Source: Pedobacter terrae (GTDB lineage: Bacteria > Bacteroidota > Bacteroidia > Sphingobacteriales > Sphingobacteriaceae). From it: DNA of 64,000 nucleotides. This document shows, piece by piece, positions 8,425 through 17,239 of the stretch (the first letter of the stretch is position 1; the number at the start of each line of letters is the position of its first letter). The notes under the pieces were generated by a model. The model was given only the letters and a program-made list of their open reading frames with translations. It ran no database searches and was not told the DNA's origin. Made by a program: the position numbers and the translations under genes. The stretch spans positions 327,379 to 391,378 of the forward strand of contig NZ_FNCH01000002.1 of the NCBI RefSeq assembly GCF_900100705.1, given 5' to 3'.

Positions 8425-9588
8425 TTAATGTTGAATAACAGTCGTCTGTTTATTTAAAATTTCTGCGGCTTGTTTTAAGATGTCGGCATCAATTTCATGA
8501 ACTTCCTCACCACTTCCTAAACCGGTAAGCAAGGTAATGGTAAGCTGGCCGCCAAGATGCTCGCGGAATTCTTCCAGTCCATCCAAAATGTGACTATTGC
8601 CTTCCGTAACCTGCAACAAAGGGTGCGTGAGTTCAAAGCCAAGCTGCTGGATGAGCGTGATTACCCTTTGTGCATCTTCGGCACTTATTCTGCCAGATAA
8701 ATTGGAATATACAGTATCTAAGGCAATGCCCATGGCAACAGCCTCGCCATGCCTCACTTCAAAATTCGTCAAATACTCTAATTTATGCGCGCTCCAATGG
8801 CCAAAATCCAATGGCCGTGCAGAACCGTTCTCAAAAGGATCGGCACTGCGAATATGCTCCATATGAAGTTTTGCACATTTCCATATCTGATAATTCATGG
8901 CTGTGGTATCGCGATTTGCAAGCGCAGTAGCATTCGCTTCCAGCCACTCAAAAAATTCAGCATCTTTAATCAGCGCTACTTTAATTGCTTCAGCAATACC
9001 TGAACGCCAATCGCGATCGGATAAAGTACTTAAAAATACCTCATCGTTAAACACAGCAACAGGAGGCGAAAAAGTGCCCAAAAAGTTCTTTTTATTAAAA
9101 TAATTAATCCCGTTTTTAACACCAACGCCAGAATCGTTCTGCGAAAGTACAGTGCTTGGAATCCTGATGTGTTTAATACCGCGGTGTGCAACCGTAGCCG
9201 CATACCCTACCATATCAAGTACTGCCCCGCCGCCAATTGCAGCCACAAATGAATGTCTGTCTATACCATAATTATTAATGGCTTCCAATACCTGATCAAA
9301 ATATTTCGTATCGTTTTTTACCTGTTCACCTCCTGGGATCACGAGAATGTCCTGAACCAGCTGCGTTTTATTGTGCTTTGAAAAATAGGCTTTAATTTCT
9401 GCAATGAGTCCTTTGTGTGCGTTGACTACGCCCTCATCAATTACAAATAAGATTTTCTTTACGGCAGCAGCCGGATTTAGATTAACCAAAAAACTGTCTA
9501 ATAACTCGTTTTCAGGCAAAAAAAGCGATGAAGTAAAAAAAACATTATAGTGATATTGTACCGTAAAGGATTGATGTAAATGTTCCAT
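8425..9588 (-). CDS. eboD: EboD, 3-dehydroquinate-synthase-like enzyme
   Basis: A 387-residue sugar-phosphate cyclase of the dehydroquinate synthase fold. The NAD-binding signature is AAIGGGAVLDMVGYAATVAH (about residues 115-134), followed by RIPSTVLSQNDSGVGVKNGIN. Metal ligands are expected at Glu in GIAEAIKVALIKD, at His in LDFGHWSAHKLE and at His in RHGEAVAMGIALD. Because it sits in the ebo operon and not with aro genes, it more likely makes a dedicated cyclitol-type intermediate than housekeeping dehydroquinate. It starts at the ATG at 9588, 24 bp after eboC ends. Confidence 0.9.
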   Translation of the reverse strand: MEHLHQSFTVQYHYNVFFTSSLFLPENELLDSFLVNLNPAAAVKKILFVIDEGVVNAHKGLIAEIKAYFSKHNKTQLVQDILVIPGGEQVKNDTKYFDQVLEAINNYGIDRHSFVAAIGGGAVLDMVGYAATVAHRGIKHIRIPSTVLSQNDSGVGVKNGINYFNKKNFLGTFSPPVAVFNDEVFLSTLSDRDWRSGIAEAIKVALIKDAEFFEWLEANATALANRDTTAMNYQIWKCAKLHMEHIRSADPFENGSARPLDFGHWSAHKLEYLTNFEVRHGEAVAMGIALDTVYSNLSGRISAEDAQRVITLIQQLGFELTHPLLQVTEGNSHILDGLEEFREHLGGQLTITLLTGLGSGEEVHEIDADILKQAAEILNKQTTVIQH

Positions 9589-9612
9589 AACAATTGCTAA
9601 GGTGTGTGAGGG

Positions 9613-10494
9613 TTAAGTAACTGCAAATAATTTAGAGAGCCAAAGGGATAATGGCAATAAAGCTGCTATGATAAAAGCCAGACCCAAGGCATCGAAAGTG
9701 ACGGCCCAGGCCGCATCCATTAAAATAAGCGATATTACGCCGGCTTTCACTGCCCCACCGATATTTTTACCAACAGGTTCTTTTATCGCTTTTAAAAGTG
9801 GCCTGAAAATCATAACGACAAAAGGTACCAGGAACAGTAGTGACAGTAGCAACCTTTCATTTACAAATGCAAAATAAGCAATAGCACAGATCACTGTCGC
9901 ATACAGAAAGGCGGCCAAATATAAATTTTTAGTGCTGCCTCCGTGTACTTCGCCACGGCTGGTCATAGTGATGGAGAAAATATAAATGACCGGAATAATA
10001 GCCAGATAATGGTTGGTTAGCATTTCAGGCACAATACTCAAACCCAATAACAGGTTAAATCCACGGCATAACCCCATATTTAACGGTCCGAAAAAAGAGT
10101 GATGTTTGCCAATTTTATTATAAAGCAAAGCAAAGACAGCCACCAGGAGTGCCAATAATCCGGAGGTTAAACTATTTAAAGCAGCCAAAGCAATTCCGCA
10201 AAAAAGCAAGATACTACCGAGTATAGTTGCATGTTGTAGGGAAATTATTCCGCTGGGGATAACCCTTTCCGGACGTTCGACTTTATCCAGATCTGCATCA
10301 AAAACATCGTTAAAAACGATTCCTCCACCATATAGGCAGGCTGTTGATGTGACCAATAATACAATAGACAACCATGGGATGGAAGCGCCACTGCTTAAAA
10401 CCCCGGAAATGGCAATACCTGCCAAAATATCGGCTACTGAAGTAACGATGTTGGCAGGGCGCATCATGCGCAAATAGATAATTATTCTTTTCAA
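9613..10494 (-). CDS. eboC: EboC, UbiA-like prenyltransferase
   Basis: Polytopic inner-membrane UbiA-family protein with about eight or nine hydrophobic helices. The first Asp-rich motif, GIVFNDVFDADLDKVERPER, is intact and would bind prenyl diphosphate through magnesium. I placed the start at TTG 10494 (product MKRIIIYLRMMRPANIVTS), which gives the usual short N-terminus before RPANIVT and leaves four bases after the eboB stop. A longer frame starting at TTG 10569 would overlap eboB by 71 bp, and the ATG at 10467 would remove the first helix cap. It probably attaches a lipid carrier or modifies the trafficked molecule at the membrane. Confidence 0.85.
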   Translation of the reverse strand: MKRIIIYLRMMRPANIVTSVADILAGIAISGVLSSGASIPWLSIVLLVTSTACLYGGGIVFNDVFDADLDKVERPERVIPSGIISLQHATILGSILLFCGIALAALNSLTSGLLALLVAVFALLYNKIGKHHSFFGPLNMGLCRGFNLLLGLSIVPEMLTNHYLAIIPVIYIFSITMTSRGEVHGGSTKNLYLAAFLYATVICAIAYFAFVNERLLLSLLFLVPFVVMIFRPLLKAIKEPVGKNIGGAVKAGVISLILMDAAWAVTFDALGLAFIIAALLPLSLWLSKLFAVT

Positions 10495-10498
10495 TACT

Positions 10499-11479
10499 TT
10501 AACTAATGATGATCGATGATTTATCAGTTCTCGGCTGTTGTCCGCCACGTAAGATGGTATTTCCTTCAAATTTCTTGGTAAGGTCTATCTGAGTGTTAAA
10601 ATCAGCTTCATCCAGCTGTCCGCTCTGTGCAAAGGCTGTAATTGCATTGCTGTAAGCAACCAGTTCAATATCCTGATCACTTAACCCGCGCATTTTCATT
10701 AAAGCAGCCGTTTTTGGTACAGCTAAAGGATCGCTGATGCCCCAATCGGCAGCAGAATTGACCATAATACGCTCCGCACCATATTGTTTTACAATTTCTA
10801 CCATACGCTCGTTACCCATTTTGGTAAACGGGTAAATGGTGAAAGCAGCCCAAAAACCTCTATCCAATACTTCGTTTACCGTTTCCTCATTATTGTGATC
10901 AATAATGATACTATAAGGATCGAGGCCATGTTCCAAAGCAATATCCATGCTGCGCTGGGTACCTTTTTTCTTATCACGATGTGGCGTATGCACCTGTACA
11001 GGCAAACCGGCTTCTTTAGCCAGTTCAAGCTGTAAGCGGTAATATTTTTCTTCTGCAGCAGTCTGGTCGTCAAAACCAATCTCGCCAACACCAACCACGC
11101 CTTCTTTGTAAATAAAGGAAGGCAGAATTTCCATTACCTGTTCGGCCAGACTTTCGTTATTGGCTTCTCTGGAGTTTAGACCAATGGTGCAATAATGTTT
11201 AATGCCAAATTGAGATGACCGGAAGCGTTCCCAACCAATCAGGCTACTGTAGTAATCATTAAAACTATCTAATCCGGTACGTGGCTGCCCCAGCCAAAAT
11301 GCGGGCTCTATCAAAGCAACTACGCCTGCATCGGCCATTGCCTGGTAATCGTCTGTTGTTCTCGAAGTCATATGCACATGCGGATCGAAGAACTTCATTC
11401 CCTTTACCACATCGATATCGAAAGCCTCAGGCGCTCCCATCATTGCTTTATCTCTTTCTATTGAACTGCTACAACACAT
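10499..11479 (-). CDS. eboB: EboB, TatD-family metal-dependent hydrolase
   Basis: A 326-residue amidohydrolase-superfamily TIM barrel. The metal-binding HxH is in FFDPHVHMTSRTTDDYQAMA (near residues 30-50), then GVVGVGEIGFDDQTAAEE with the catalytic-side Glu, VQVHTPHRDKKKGTQR with two His, IIIDHNNEETV, and a final Asp in MVNSAADWGISDP. It follows eboA by 18 bp. In ebo clusters the TatD-like protein is a conserved part of the set; its substrate is unknown. Confidence 0.9.
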   Translation of the reverse strand: MCCSSSIERDKAMMGAPEAFDIDVVKGMKFFDPHVHMTSRTTDDYQAMADAGVVALIEPAFWLGQPRTGLDSFNDYYSSLIGWERFRSSQFGIKHYCTIGLNSREANNESLAEQVMEILPSFIYKEGVVGVGEIGFDDQTAAEEKYYRLQLELAKEAGLPVQVHTPHRDKKKGTQRSMDIALEHGLDPYSIIIDHNNEETVNEVLDRGFWAAFTIYPFTKMGNERMVEIVKQYGAERIMVNSAADWGISDPLAVPKTAALMKMRGLSDQDIELVAYSNAITAFAQSGQLDEADFNTQIDLTKKFEGNTILRGGQQPRTDKSSIIIS

Positions 11480-11497
11480 CTCTTTATCTTAGAATTT

Positions 11498-12361
11498 TTA
11501 TTGGTTAAATGAATCCCAGTTTAAGCTTCCATCGGCCAGGGCCAATTTCAGTTCTGGAAAAGTATTGATATAATCTTTTGCCGGCTGATAACCAGATTGC
11601 GAAATCGCTAATGCAATGGCACGCTGTTCCATCTGGTTATAATGCTGCAAACCGGTTTTAAGGGTTTCGAAAATTTCGGCATTAATAAATCTACCTACCA
11701 TACGCCATAGCTGTGGATGCACTTCCCTACCGGCAGCCCAGCGTTCCTGGGCATAATCTACCAGCGTTAAAGCAAGCGGCAAATTGGCGCGTTGATCCAA
11801 ACCCACGATCAGGTTGATATTTTTCTCTGTAAAAAAAGCTTTTAGCACCAGTTGGTTCCATGCAGCTTCGTCCAGGTTTGCTGCCGGATAAGGATTATTT
11901 TCCATAATGGCTTCGAGCACAGAACCAATATTGCTCCTGATCCCTTCAGCACAGCGCTTTACCCAAATTTCGGGATGAGGCAAAAGTGGGAGCGCTGAAT
12001 ATAAAGCTACAGCTTCGTTCACCTCTGCCGACAGAAATAACCTGTTAATGGCTGCAAATAAAAGTTCTTTATCATGCAGATCCAAACCTGCCAATAACCA
12101 TACGCGACTTAACCTATCTATTGTCCAGTTACGGATATAGCCAAAGCCCGCTGCATGAAGTGCTTCTTGCTGATCTTCGTTAATTGCAACCGGCAATTTG
12201 CCAGTTTTACGAGGCAGCATCACAAATACTTTAGCTAACTGCGCTAATTGGTCTGTAGATCGGGTAAAGTTTTCCAGCCACTTTTCGGCCTCCAAACTGA
12301 TATTGTTTTTAACAACAGCCGCAATAATTTCTTTTACCACCTTTAAATGATCATCTCTCAT
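11498..12361 (-). CDS. eboA: EboA-domain protein
   Basis: A 287-residue, mostly alpha-helical soluble protein with no catalytic motif that I can see. It begins MRDDHLKVVKEIIAAVVKNN and contains WTIDRLSRVWLLAGLDLHDKE (about residues 78-99) and LFLSAEVNEAVALYSALPLL, features of the EboA family. Identification rests on these patterns and on its position as first gene of the unmistakable eboB-F set. The preceding membrane gene ends 24 bp before its start. Confidence 0.85.
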   Translation of the reverse strand: MRDDHLKVVKEIIAAVVKNNISLEAEKWLENFTRSTDQLAQLAKVFVMLPRKTGKLPVAINEDQQEALHAAGFGYIRNWTIDRLSRVWLLAGLDLHDKELLFAAINRLFLSAEVNEAVALYSALPLLPHPEIWVKRCAEGIRSNIGSVLEAIMENNPYPAANLDEAAWNQLVLKAFFTEKNINLIVGLDQRANLPLALTLVDYAQERWAAGREVHPQLWRMVGRFINAEIFETLKTGLQHYNQMEQRAIALAISQSGYQPAKDYINTFPELKLALADGSLNWDSFNQ

Positions 12362-12384
12362 AAATAAAAAATATCAAATGGTAT

Positions 12385-12765
12385 CTATGCAGTAATACCT
12401 GCAGAAACGAAATAATTGATCAATAGTGCGCCTGCAATAATTAAAAGGCCAAAGAATTCCCGCGTTTGTTCGATGTAAGGCTTAGTGGCCTGCATACTCT
12501 GCACCAGGCTCTCGCGTCTGTATTTGGTGATCCAATCGCGCACACCATCCTTTGCAAAGAACAGGATCACAGCATAAATTAAATAAAAAGCAGTTAAAAA
12601 CAGGTAAGCAAAAGGATAAAACCTACCGGATGCAGCTAATCCGCAGCATATTGCGGCACTTAAATAAATAGATACCCACAGAAAAGCGTCGTTATCATTT
12701 AAATTTACATAAGCAAAGCCTAAAAACGAGATACAGAAAATAATGTTGAGAATAAGTAAAAGCAT
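12385..12765 (-). CDS. TMEM220-family small membrane protein
   Basis: A 126-residue protein with four predicted transmembrane segments (about residues 2-20, 27-45, 50-70 and 102-123). The stretch FAYVNLNDNDAFLWVSIYLS matches the LNDPDPLLW-type signature of the TMEM220 family. It opens the ebo transcription unit in this genome, 24 bp ahead of eboA, so it may be a membrane partner of the pathway; that link is inference from position. Confidence 0.72.
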   Translation of the reverse strand: MLLLILNIIFCISFLGFAYVNLNDNDAFLWVSIYLSAAICCGLAASGRFYPFAYLFLTAFYLIYAVILFFAKDGVRDWITKYRRESLVQSMQATKPYIEQTREFFGLLIIAGALLINYFVSAGITA

Positions 12766-12788
12766 TTTAAATTATTTGGTTTAAGAAG

Positions 12789-12817
12789 CAACTAAATCGA
12801 TTTTTTTGATTTAGTTG
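12789..12817. promoter_or_regulatory. Inverted repeat upstream of the ebo operon
   Basis: CAACTAAATC (12789-12798) pairs with GATTTAGTTG (12808-12817), 10 bp with a T-rich loop, 24-52 bp upstream of the first start codon of the ebo unit. It could be an operator or a leader hairpin. Confidence 0.4.
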
Positions 12818-12994
12818 ACTGAAAAACAAAGTTATTTAAACTTAATGCTTTTTTTGCTTAAACAATGTAAATTATATACTGCAATAAAATATTTTTTTGA
12901 TTAAAAATGAATGATAAAGGCTAAATCCAAATGATATCTATCCAGTCAGCGAAGGGAAAATAGCATCAAACAGAATATTGACATGCTCTTTAAA

Positions 12995-13130
12995 GCGTCG
13001 TCACCCTGAATTTATTTCAGGGTCTTTCCTACCTAAAAAGATGCTGACCACAAAGGAGCTATTAGACCTTTAAAAACAACATAAACAGCTAATAAAATAA
13101 TCCGATAACTATCAGATCAGCATGACGGAC
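12995..13130. repeat. REP/MITE-like intergenic repeat
   Basis: CGTCACCCTGAATTTATTTC at the left and CAGATCAGCATGACG at the right give inverted CGTCAnnCTGA ends, with a CCGATAACTATCAG core. It resembles the element at 5648-5890. No gene is visible in 12818-13210. Confidence 0.55.
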
Positions 13131-13210
13131 CAATCTAATCAGGGATATTTAAATAGTTTTTCACCTCAAACATTAAGCTATCAGAGACCTTATTGATATG
13201 GAATTATCTT

Positions 13211-14077
13211 CTAGTCCTCAAATACAAGCTTCAAAATATTGGCCAGTACAGGATTGTGATCATCGGCCCGCCAGTTGATCAATAAATCAGTTTTAAAAGG
13301 CAATGGAATAAAGCGTAAACCAGGGCTTTGATGGTGCATATAAGAGTCGGGCAAAATGGCTATCCCCAAACCTTTCCTCACCAATGCTATAATGGTAGAA
13401 CCAAATTCGGAATGCAGAAACACATCCGGAATAAAATCATAAGATTTGAATAATGCCTGGATAATTTCGCTATAACTACTCCCCTCATCTTTTGTGGGCA
13501 GGATAAATTTTTGCTGTTTTAAGTTTTCTGTAGATAGATCTTCAAATACTTTAAAAGGATGTGTTAAAGGAACAACCAGGGCAAGGTGATCGGAATATAT
13601 CTTTTTTGCCCTGATCCCCGGCTCGCTGTTGAGATCTCTTGTTATCACGAGATCAATCTTATAGTTTTTTAAAAATTCCAGTTGATTTTCATATAAAACC
13701 TGCACCAACTTCATCTGAAGCTGAGGAAATGCCTGTGTAATTTTAGCCAGCATATCGGGCATGATGGAAGCCGAGATAGAATCGGGGTGCGCGATGGTGA
13801 TGGTTCCACGCTCACCCAAATGAATCTGTTTAGCAAACTGATGGATGTATTCGAGTTCATTTAATTCGACTTCCCATTTTTCTTTTAAAAATTTGCCTGC
13901 CCGTGTGAGCTTCACATTACGTTTATTTCGTTCAAAAAGCTGTACACCCAGTTCGTTTTCCAGCGACTGGATCTGGCGACTAAGCGCCGACTGTGTAATG
14001 TTAACCTTTTCTGCCGTTTTCCAATAATGAAGCTGTTCTGAAAGGGCCAGAAAAGATTTGATTCGTTGAAGATCCAT
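13211..14077 (-). CDS. LysR-family transcriptional regulator
   Basis: A LysR regulator of about 288 residues. I chose the ATG at 14077 because the protein then begins MDLQRIKSFLALSEQLHYWK, the standard N-terminus of the family; a longer frame up to 14125 adds 16 residues unrelated to it. The winged HTH contains INITQ-type text VNITQSALSRQIQSLENELG and LFERNKRNVKLT; the rest is the two-lobed effector-binding domain. It is divergent from the GNAT-EamA operon, with a perfect palindromic candidate operator overlapping its start codon, so it probably controls itself and that operon. Confidence 0.92.
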   Translation of the reverse strand: MDLQRIKSFLALSEQLHYWKTAEKVNITQSALSRQIQSLENELGVQLFERNKRNVKLTRAGKFLKEKWEVELNELEYIHQFAKQIHLGERGTITIAHPDSISASIMPDMLAKITQAFPQLQMKLVQVLYENQLEFLKNYKIDLVITRDLNSEPGIRAKKIYSDHLALVVPLTHPFKVFEDLSTENLKQQKFILPTKDEGSSYSEIIQALFKSYDFIPDVFLHSEFGSTIIALVRKGLGIAILPDSYMHHQSPGLRFIPLPFKTDLLINWRADDHNPVLANILKLVFED

Positions 14078-14098
14078 TAATGCAAAATATGCATTAAT
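14076..14098. promoter_or_regulatory. Candidate LysR operator
   Basis: ATTAATGC (14076-14083) and GCATTAAT (14091-14098) form perfect 8-bp arms around a 7-bp AT-rich spacer, the T-N11-A geometry expected of LysR boxes. It sits between the divergent LysR gene and the GNAT gene at 14150. Confidence 0.6.
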
Positions 14099-14149
14099 AA
14101 ATGAAATAATAACATTTTTAATCATTTAATAACTTGCTACATTCGTGCC

Positions 14150-14692
14150 ATGAAGCAGATCATCATTGAAAGGGTAACCACTAACGACATCCAAAAATTA
14201 CAGGAAATCGGGAGAAGCACATTTTTTGAAACTTTTGCCCATGTAAATACAGCCGAAAACATGAGCGATTATTTGGAAAACAGCTTTTCTGATGAGAAAT
14301 TGAAGTCAGAGTTGAATAATCAATGTTCTCAATTTTATTTTGCACGGTTAGATGGAAACATAGTGGCCTACCTGAAAATCAATTTTGGTGAAGCACAAAA
14401 CGAGAAAATAGATGACGCACTAGAAATTGAACGCATTTACGTTTTAAAGGTATTTCATGGTAAAAATGTAGCACAAACACTCTATCAAAAAGCCATTGGT
14501 ATTGCTTACGAAATACAGGCAAAATGCGTATGGCTTGGCGTTTGGGAAGAAAACCACCGGGCTTTAAGGTTTTATCAGAAAAACGGCTTTACAGCCTTTG
14601 GTAAACACGCATTCTGGCTTGGCAACGATGAGCAAACAGATCTATTGATGAAAAAAGAATTGGCTAATACCAACGAATTAAAAGTATCTTAA
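14150..14692 (+). CDS. GNAT-family N-acetyltransferase
   Basis: A 180-residue acetyltransferase. Residues about 70-155 carry the GNAT core: ALEIERIYVLKVFHGKNVAQ (the acetyl-CoA loop region, with HGKNVA in place of the usual RGxGxG/A), then CVWLGVWEENHRALRFYQKN and GFTAFGKHAFWLG. It resembles protein or small-molecule acetyltransferases of unknown substrate. The stop overlaps the next start (TAATG at 14690-14694), so it is cotranslated with the EamA transporter. Confidence 0.88.
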   Translation: MKQIIIERVTTNDIQKLQEIGRSTFFETFAHVNTAENMSDYLENSFSDEKLKSELNNQCSQFYFARLDGNIVAYLKINFGEAQNEKIDDALEIERIYVLKVFHGKNVAQTLYQKAIGIAYEIQAKCVWLGVWEENHRALRFYQKNGFTAFGKHAFWLGNDEQTDLLMKKELANTNELKVS

Positions 14693-15594
14693 TGGAAAAA
14701 AGAACCCTTTTTCTAATCTTACTGATTGTTGGTACTGCTTTCTGGGGCATTTCTTTTTCCGTTACCAAATTGGCTATTGGCCACGGTCAGCCACTTTTAT
14801 TTTTATGCTATCGCTTCCTTTTAGCCGCCATGGTTTTATCAATAATTTTCTGGAAACAGGTAAAGAAACTTAACGCAACTACTATAAAAACCGGTGCCAG
14901 CCTGGCGGTGTCACTTGTACTGGGCATTTATCTGCAAACACTGGGCATTACACATACTTCAGCATCGCAATGCTCATTTGTAGCTGGAATAACCGTGGTG
15001 ATGATTCCCGTAATTAAACTAATGATTTACCGAAAAGCTGCAGCCCTGAAAATATGGATTGCTGCAGGCACAGCGCTTACTGGTCTTTTCGTTATATCGG
15101 TTACAGATAAATTGAGTATCGGCATTGGTGATTTATACACCGTAACCGGTGCCTTTTGCTTTGCCATCTATTTAATCCAGGTTGAAAAGGCATCAAAAGC
15201 GGGCGATATTGTACCTACCATTGTACCCATGTTCGCTAGTTGTACCCTATTTACTTTTTTACTGGCTTTATTTCAAAACGATACCGTTTGGCTCCCTTTG
15301 GCACAAACGTTTTGGTTAGGCATCATCTTCTGTGCGCTATTTTCTACCGCATATATGTATACCATATCTAACATTGCTCAAAAGTACATTAGCGCCGAAA
15401 GGGTATCGATCATTTATCTTTTTGAACCTGTTTTTGGAGCCTTTGCAGCACATTTTATACTGGGTGAAGCCATTACCTCCCGCTTATTAATAGGCGGAGG
15501 ACTTATTTTTACAGCCACACTGATTTCGGAACTGAAATGGAGGATGCCCAACCAGATGGATATAGTAAGCTTATCCAAACAGAAAAAGGGTTAA
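14692..15594 (+). CDS. EamA/DMT-family transporter
   Basis: A 300-residue inner-membrane transporter with about ten helices in two repeated EamA halves (residues about 8-135 and 147-282). It begins LFLILLIVGTAFWGISFSVT, and the second half starts IGDLYTVTGAFCFAIYLIQV. The short Gly/Pro-rich turn SIIYLFEPVFGAFAAHFILG near the end is typical of the family. It probably exports a metabolite or amino acid. Its coupling to the acetyltransferase suggests a modify-and-export unit, possibly controlled by the divergent LysR protein. Confidence 0.9.
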   Translation: MEKRTLFLILLIVGTAFWGISFSVTKLAIGHGQPLLFLCYRFLLAAMVLSIIFWKQVKKLNATTIKTGASLAVSLVLGIYLQTLGITHTSASQCSFVAGITVVMIPVIKLMIYRKAAALKIWIAAGTALTGLFVISVTDKLSIGIGDLYTVTGAFCFAIYLIQVEKASKAGDIVPTIVPMFASCTLFTFLLALFQNDTVWLPLAQTFWLGIIFCALFSTAYMYTISNIAQKYISAERVSIIYLFEPVFGAFAAHFILGEAITSRLLIGGGLIFTATLISELKWRMPNQMDIVSLSKQKKG

Positions 15595-15636
15595 GCCGAT
15601 ATTTGATGCCTGATAAATGATCGATATCTTAGTACC

Positions 15637-16836
15637 ATGGAAGCTATTGAACTCAGTAAATCGCAGGCACGAAAAATCATTTTACAGGCGGCAGGGCTTT
15701 CAAAAAAAGCACAGTTTGGAACTGGAATGGAGGCCGTTTACCGGGTAATCGATCATTTGGGCTATGTACAGTTAGATACCAATTATGTGGTAGAACGTGC
15801 CCACCATCATGCCCTGTTTGCACGCGTTCCCGATTATAAAAAAGGCTGGCTTACAATACTTTGTGATCAAGGGGATGTTTTCGAATACTTTACTTCTGAC
15901 GCAGGTTTTTTACCCATGCACGATTTCCGCTTTTCGTTACCGGTAAAAAAGGCATTTGCAACCCAAGGCAATAGCTTAACAAAAAGAGAATCGGATTTAA
16001 TGAACCAGATTTTAGATCAGGTTGAACGGGATGGAGCGGTGATGGTTGGCGATTTTGGAAACGACCGAGTAGAAGCCAGTTCGGGCTGGTGGGACTGGCG
16101 ACCGGCAAAGGTTGCATTGGAAAGACTTTACTTAGCAGGTAAATTGATGATAAGCCGAAACAGTACTTTCCAAAAGGTTTACCACCTGCCATTAGACGTT
16201 GTGCCACCTGATACCGACCAAACCATGCCTACAGATGAAGATTATGCGCGTTATGTGATTAAACGCACCCTTGGGGCACTGGGAATTTCTGGTGTAAAAG
16301 AAATGGCCTGGCGTGCCCGCCGTGTAAAAGGGAATCTGGTAAAAAAAGAACTGGAAAAGATGCTTCAAACCAGAGAAGTTAAAACGGTGATTGTAGATAG
16401 CGTTAAAGGACCATTATATATGCTTTCGGATACAGATGTTCACATTAAAATAGAAGATGAAGTTTTTATTCTGTCGCCTTTTGATATCCTGAATGTATTT
16501 CGCGCCCGTTTGAAAGATTTTTTCGACTTCGATTATCAGATTGAATGTTTTGTACCTGCTCCAAAACGAAAATTTGGTTATTTCTCTTTACCGATTTTAG
16601 CTGGAGAAAGATTTATTGCCAGAATGGACGCTAAAGCCGACCGTAAAAACAAAACATTGATCGTTCACAACCTCCATTTTGAACCTATTGAAGTTAATGC
16701 AACAACTATAGATAAGCTGGTCTATCACTTAAAGGAATTTATTCTGTTCAATAAGTGTAACGATGTAATCTTTAAAAAATCAAACCGTAACGACTTACTT
16801 AAATTGATGAGTAAAGCATTTTCTGATGGGTATTAA
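15637..16836 (+). CDS. YcaQ-family winged-helix DNA glycosylase
   Basis: A 399-residue HTH_42/YcaQ protein. Visible signatures: LGYVQLDTNYVVERAHHHAL (the QLD...V.R.H family motif, about residues 37-56), FARVPDYKKGW, and EYFTSDAGFLPMHDFRF. YcaQ of E. coli unhooks interstrand DNA crosslinks, and its catalytic region is the QxD/E motif near the N-terminus; here QLD fills that place. It follows the EamA gene by 42 bp and may be cotranscribed, though its function differs. Confidence 0.85.
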   Translation: MEAIELSKSQARKIILQAAGLSKKAQFGTGMEAVYRVIDHLGYVQLDTNYVVERAHHHALFARVPDYKKGWLTILCDQGDVFEYFTSDAGFLPMHDFRFSLPVKKAFATQGNSLTKRESDLMNQILDQVERDGAVMVGDFGNDRVEASSGWWDWRPAKVALERLYLAGKLMISRNSTFQKVYHLPLDVVPPDTDQTMPTDEDYARYVIKRTLGALGISGVKEMAWRARRVKGNLVKKELEKMLQTREVKTVIVDSVKGPLYMLSDTDVHIKIEDEVFILSPFDILNVFRARLKDFFDFDYQIECFVPAPKRKFGYFSLPILAGERFIARMDAKADRKNKTLIVHNLHFEPIEVNATTIDKLVYHLKEFILFNKCNDVIFKKSNRNDLLKLMSKAFSDGY

Positions 16837-16888
16837 GTGCTGTAGACTCCTGACAAACAGTTAACCGGGTCGCTTCAAAAACCGAAAT

Positions 16889-16990
16889 CTATACCAATAA
16901 ATAAACGGCTGTACCAATAATTAAACTAAGCAAAAAGATGGTGGCAAATAATATCGCCGTTAACTTTTCAAATGAATCTAAACTTTCCAT
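16889..16990 (-). CDS. Small membrane peptide 1 of tandem pair (33 aa)
   Basis: A complete ATG-to-TAG frame on the minus strand: MESLDSFEKLTAILFATI followed by FLLSLIIGTAVYLLV. An acidic-to-basic amphipathic N-terminus precedes one strong transmembrane helix (about residues 12-33). It lies 48 bp downstream of a second frame of exactly the same length and plan. Codon use is natural and the pair resembles small membrane proteins missed by automatic calling. No homologue can be named without a search. Confidence 0.5.
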   Translation of the reverse strand: MESLDSFEKLTAILFATIFLLSLIIGTAVYLLV

Positions 16991-17038
16991 AAAAATAAAT
17001 GAAGTATTAATTAACAGTTTATAAAATCAGATGGAAAA

Positions 17039-17140
17039 TTAAGACAGTTTAGCTAAGGTCATCCCGAGGATGGCGCTGATGAATAAACAAATGAAAAATA
17101 CATGTAAAATGATTGAAAGTAGCTTTTTAAAAGTTTCCAT
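17039..17140 (-). CDS. Small membrane peptide 2 of tandem pair (33 aa)
   Basis: An ATG-to-TAA frame encoding METFKKLLSIILHVFFIC and LFISAILGMTLAKLS: short charged start, one transmembrane helix (about residues 7-28), short polar tail. Same length and layout as the frame at 16889-16990, and both begin ME-S/T. Two such frames in a row in a 520-bp gap make chance less likely. Confidence 0.5.
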   Translation of the reverse strand: METFKKLLSIILHVFFICLFISAILGMTLAKLS

Positions 17141-17239
17141 GTCGAAGAAACGAAATCATGAGCATTTGGTTTTTGAAAATTTTAAAAAATATTCCCGTCA
17201 TTCCTTTCATCTGAATCACTCAACAGTTAAAAGTGCTGT

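Noticed and set aside
10495..10569. Longer N-terminus of EboC overlapping eboB
   Set aside because: It would start with TTG, overlap eboB by 71 bp and add residues unlike the family; the TTG at 10494 fits the usual start better.
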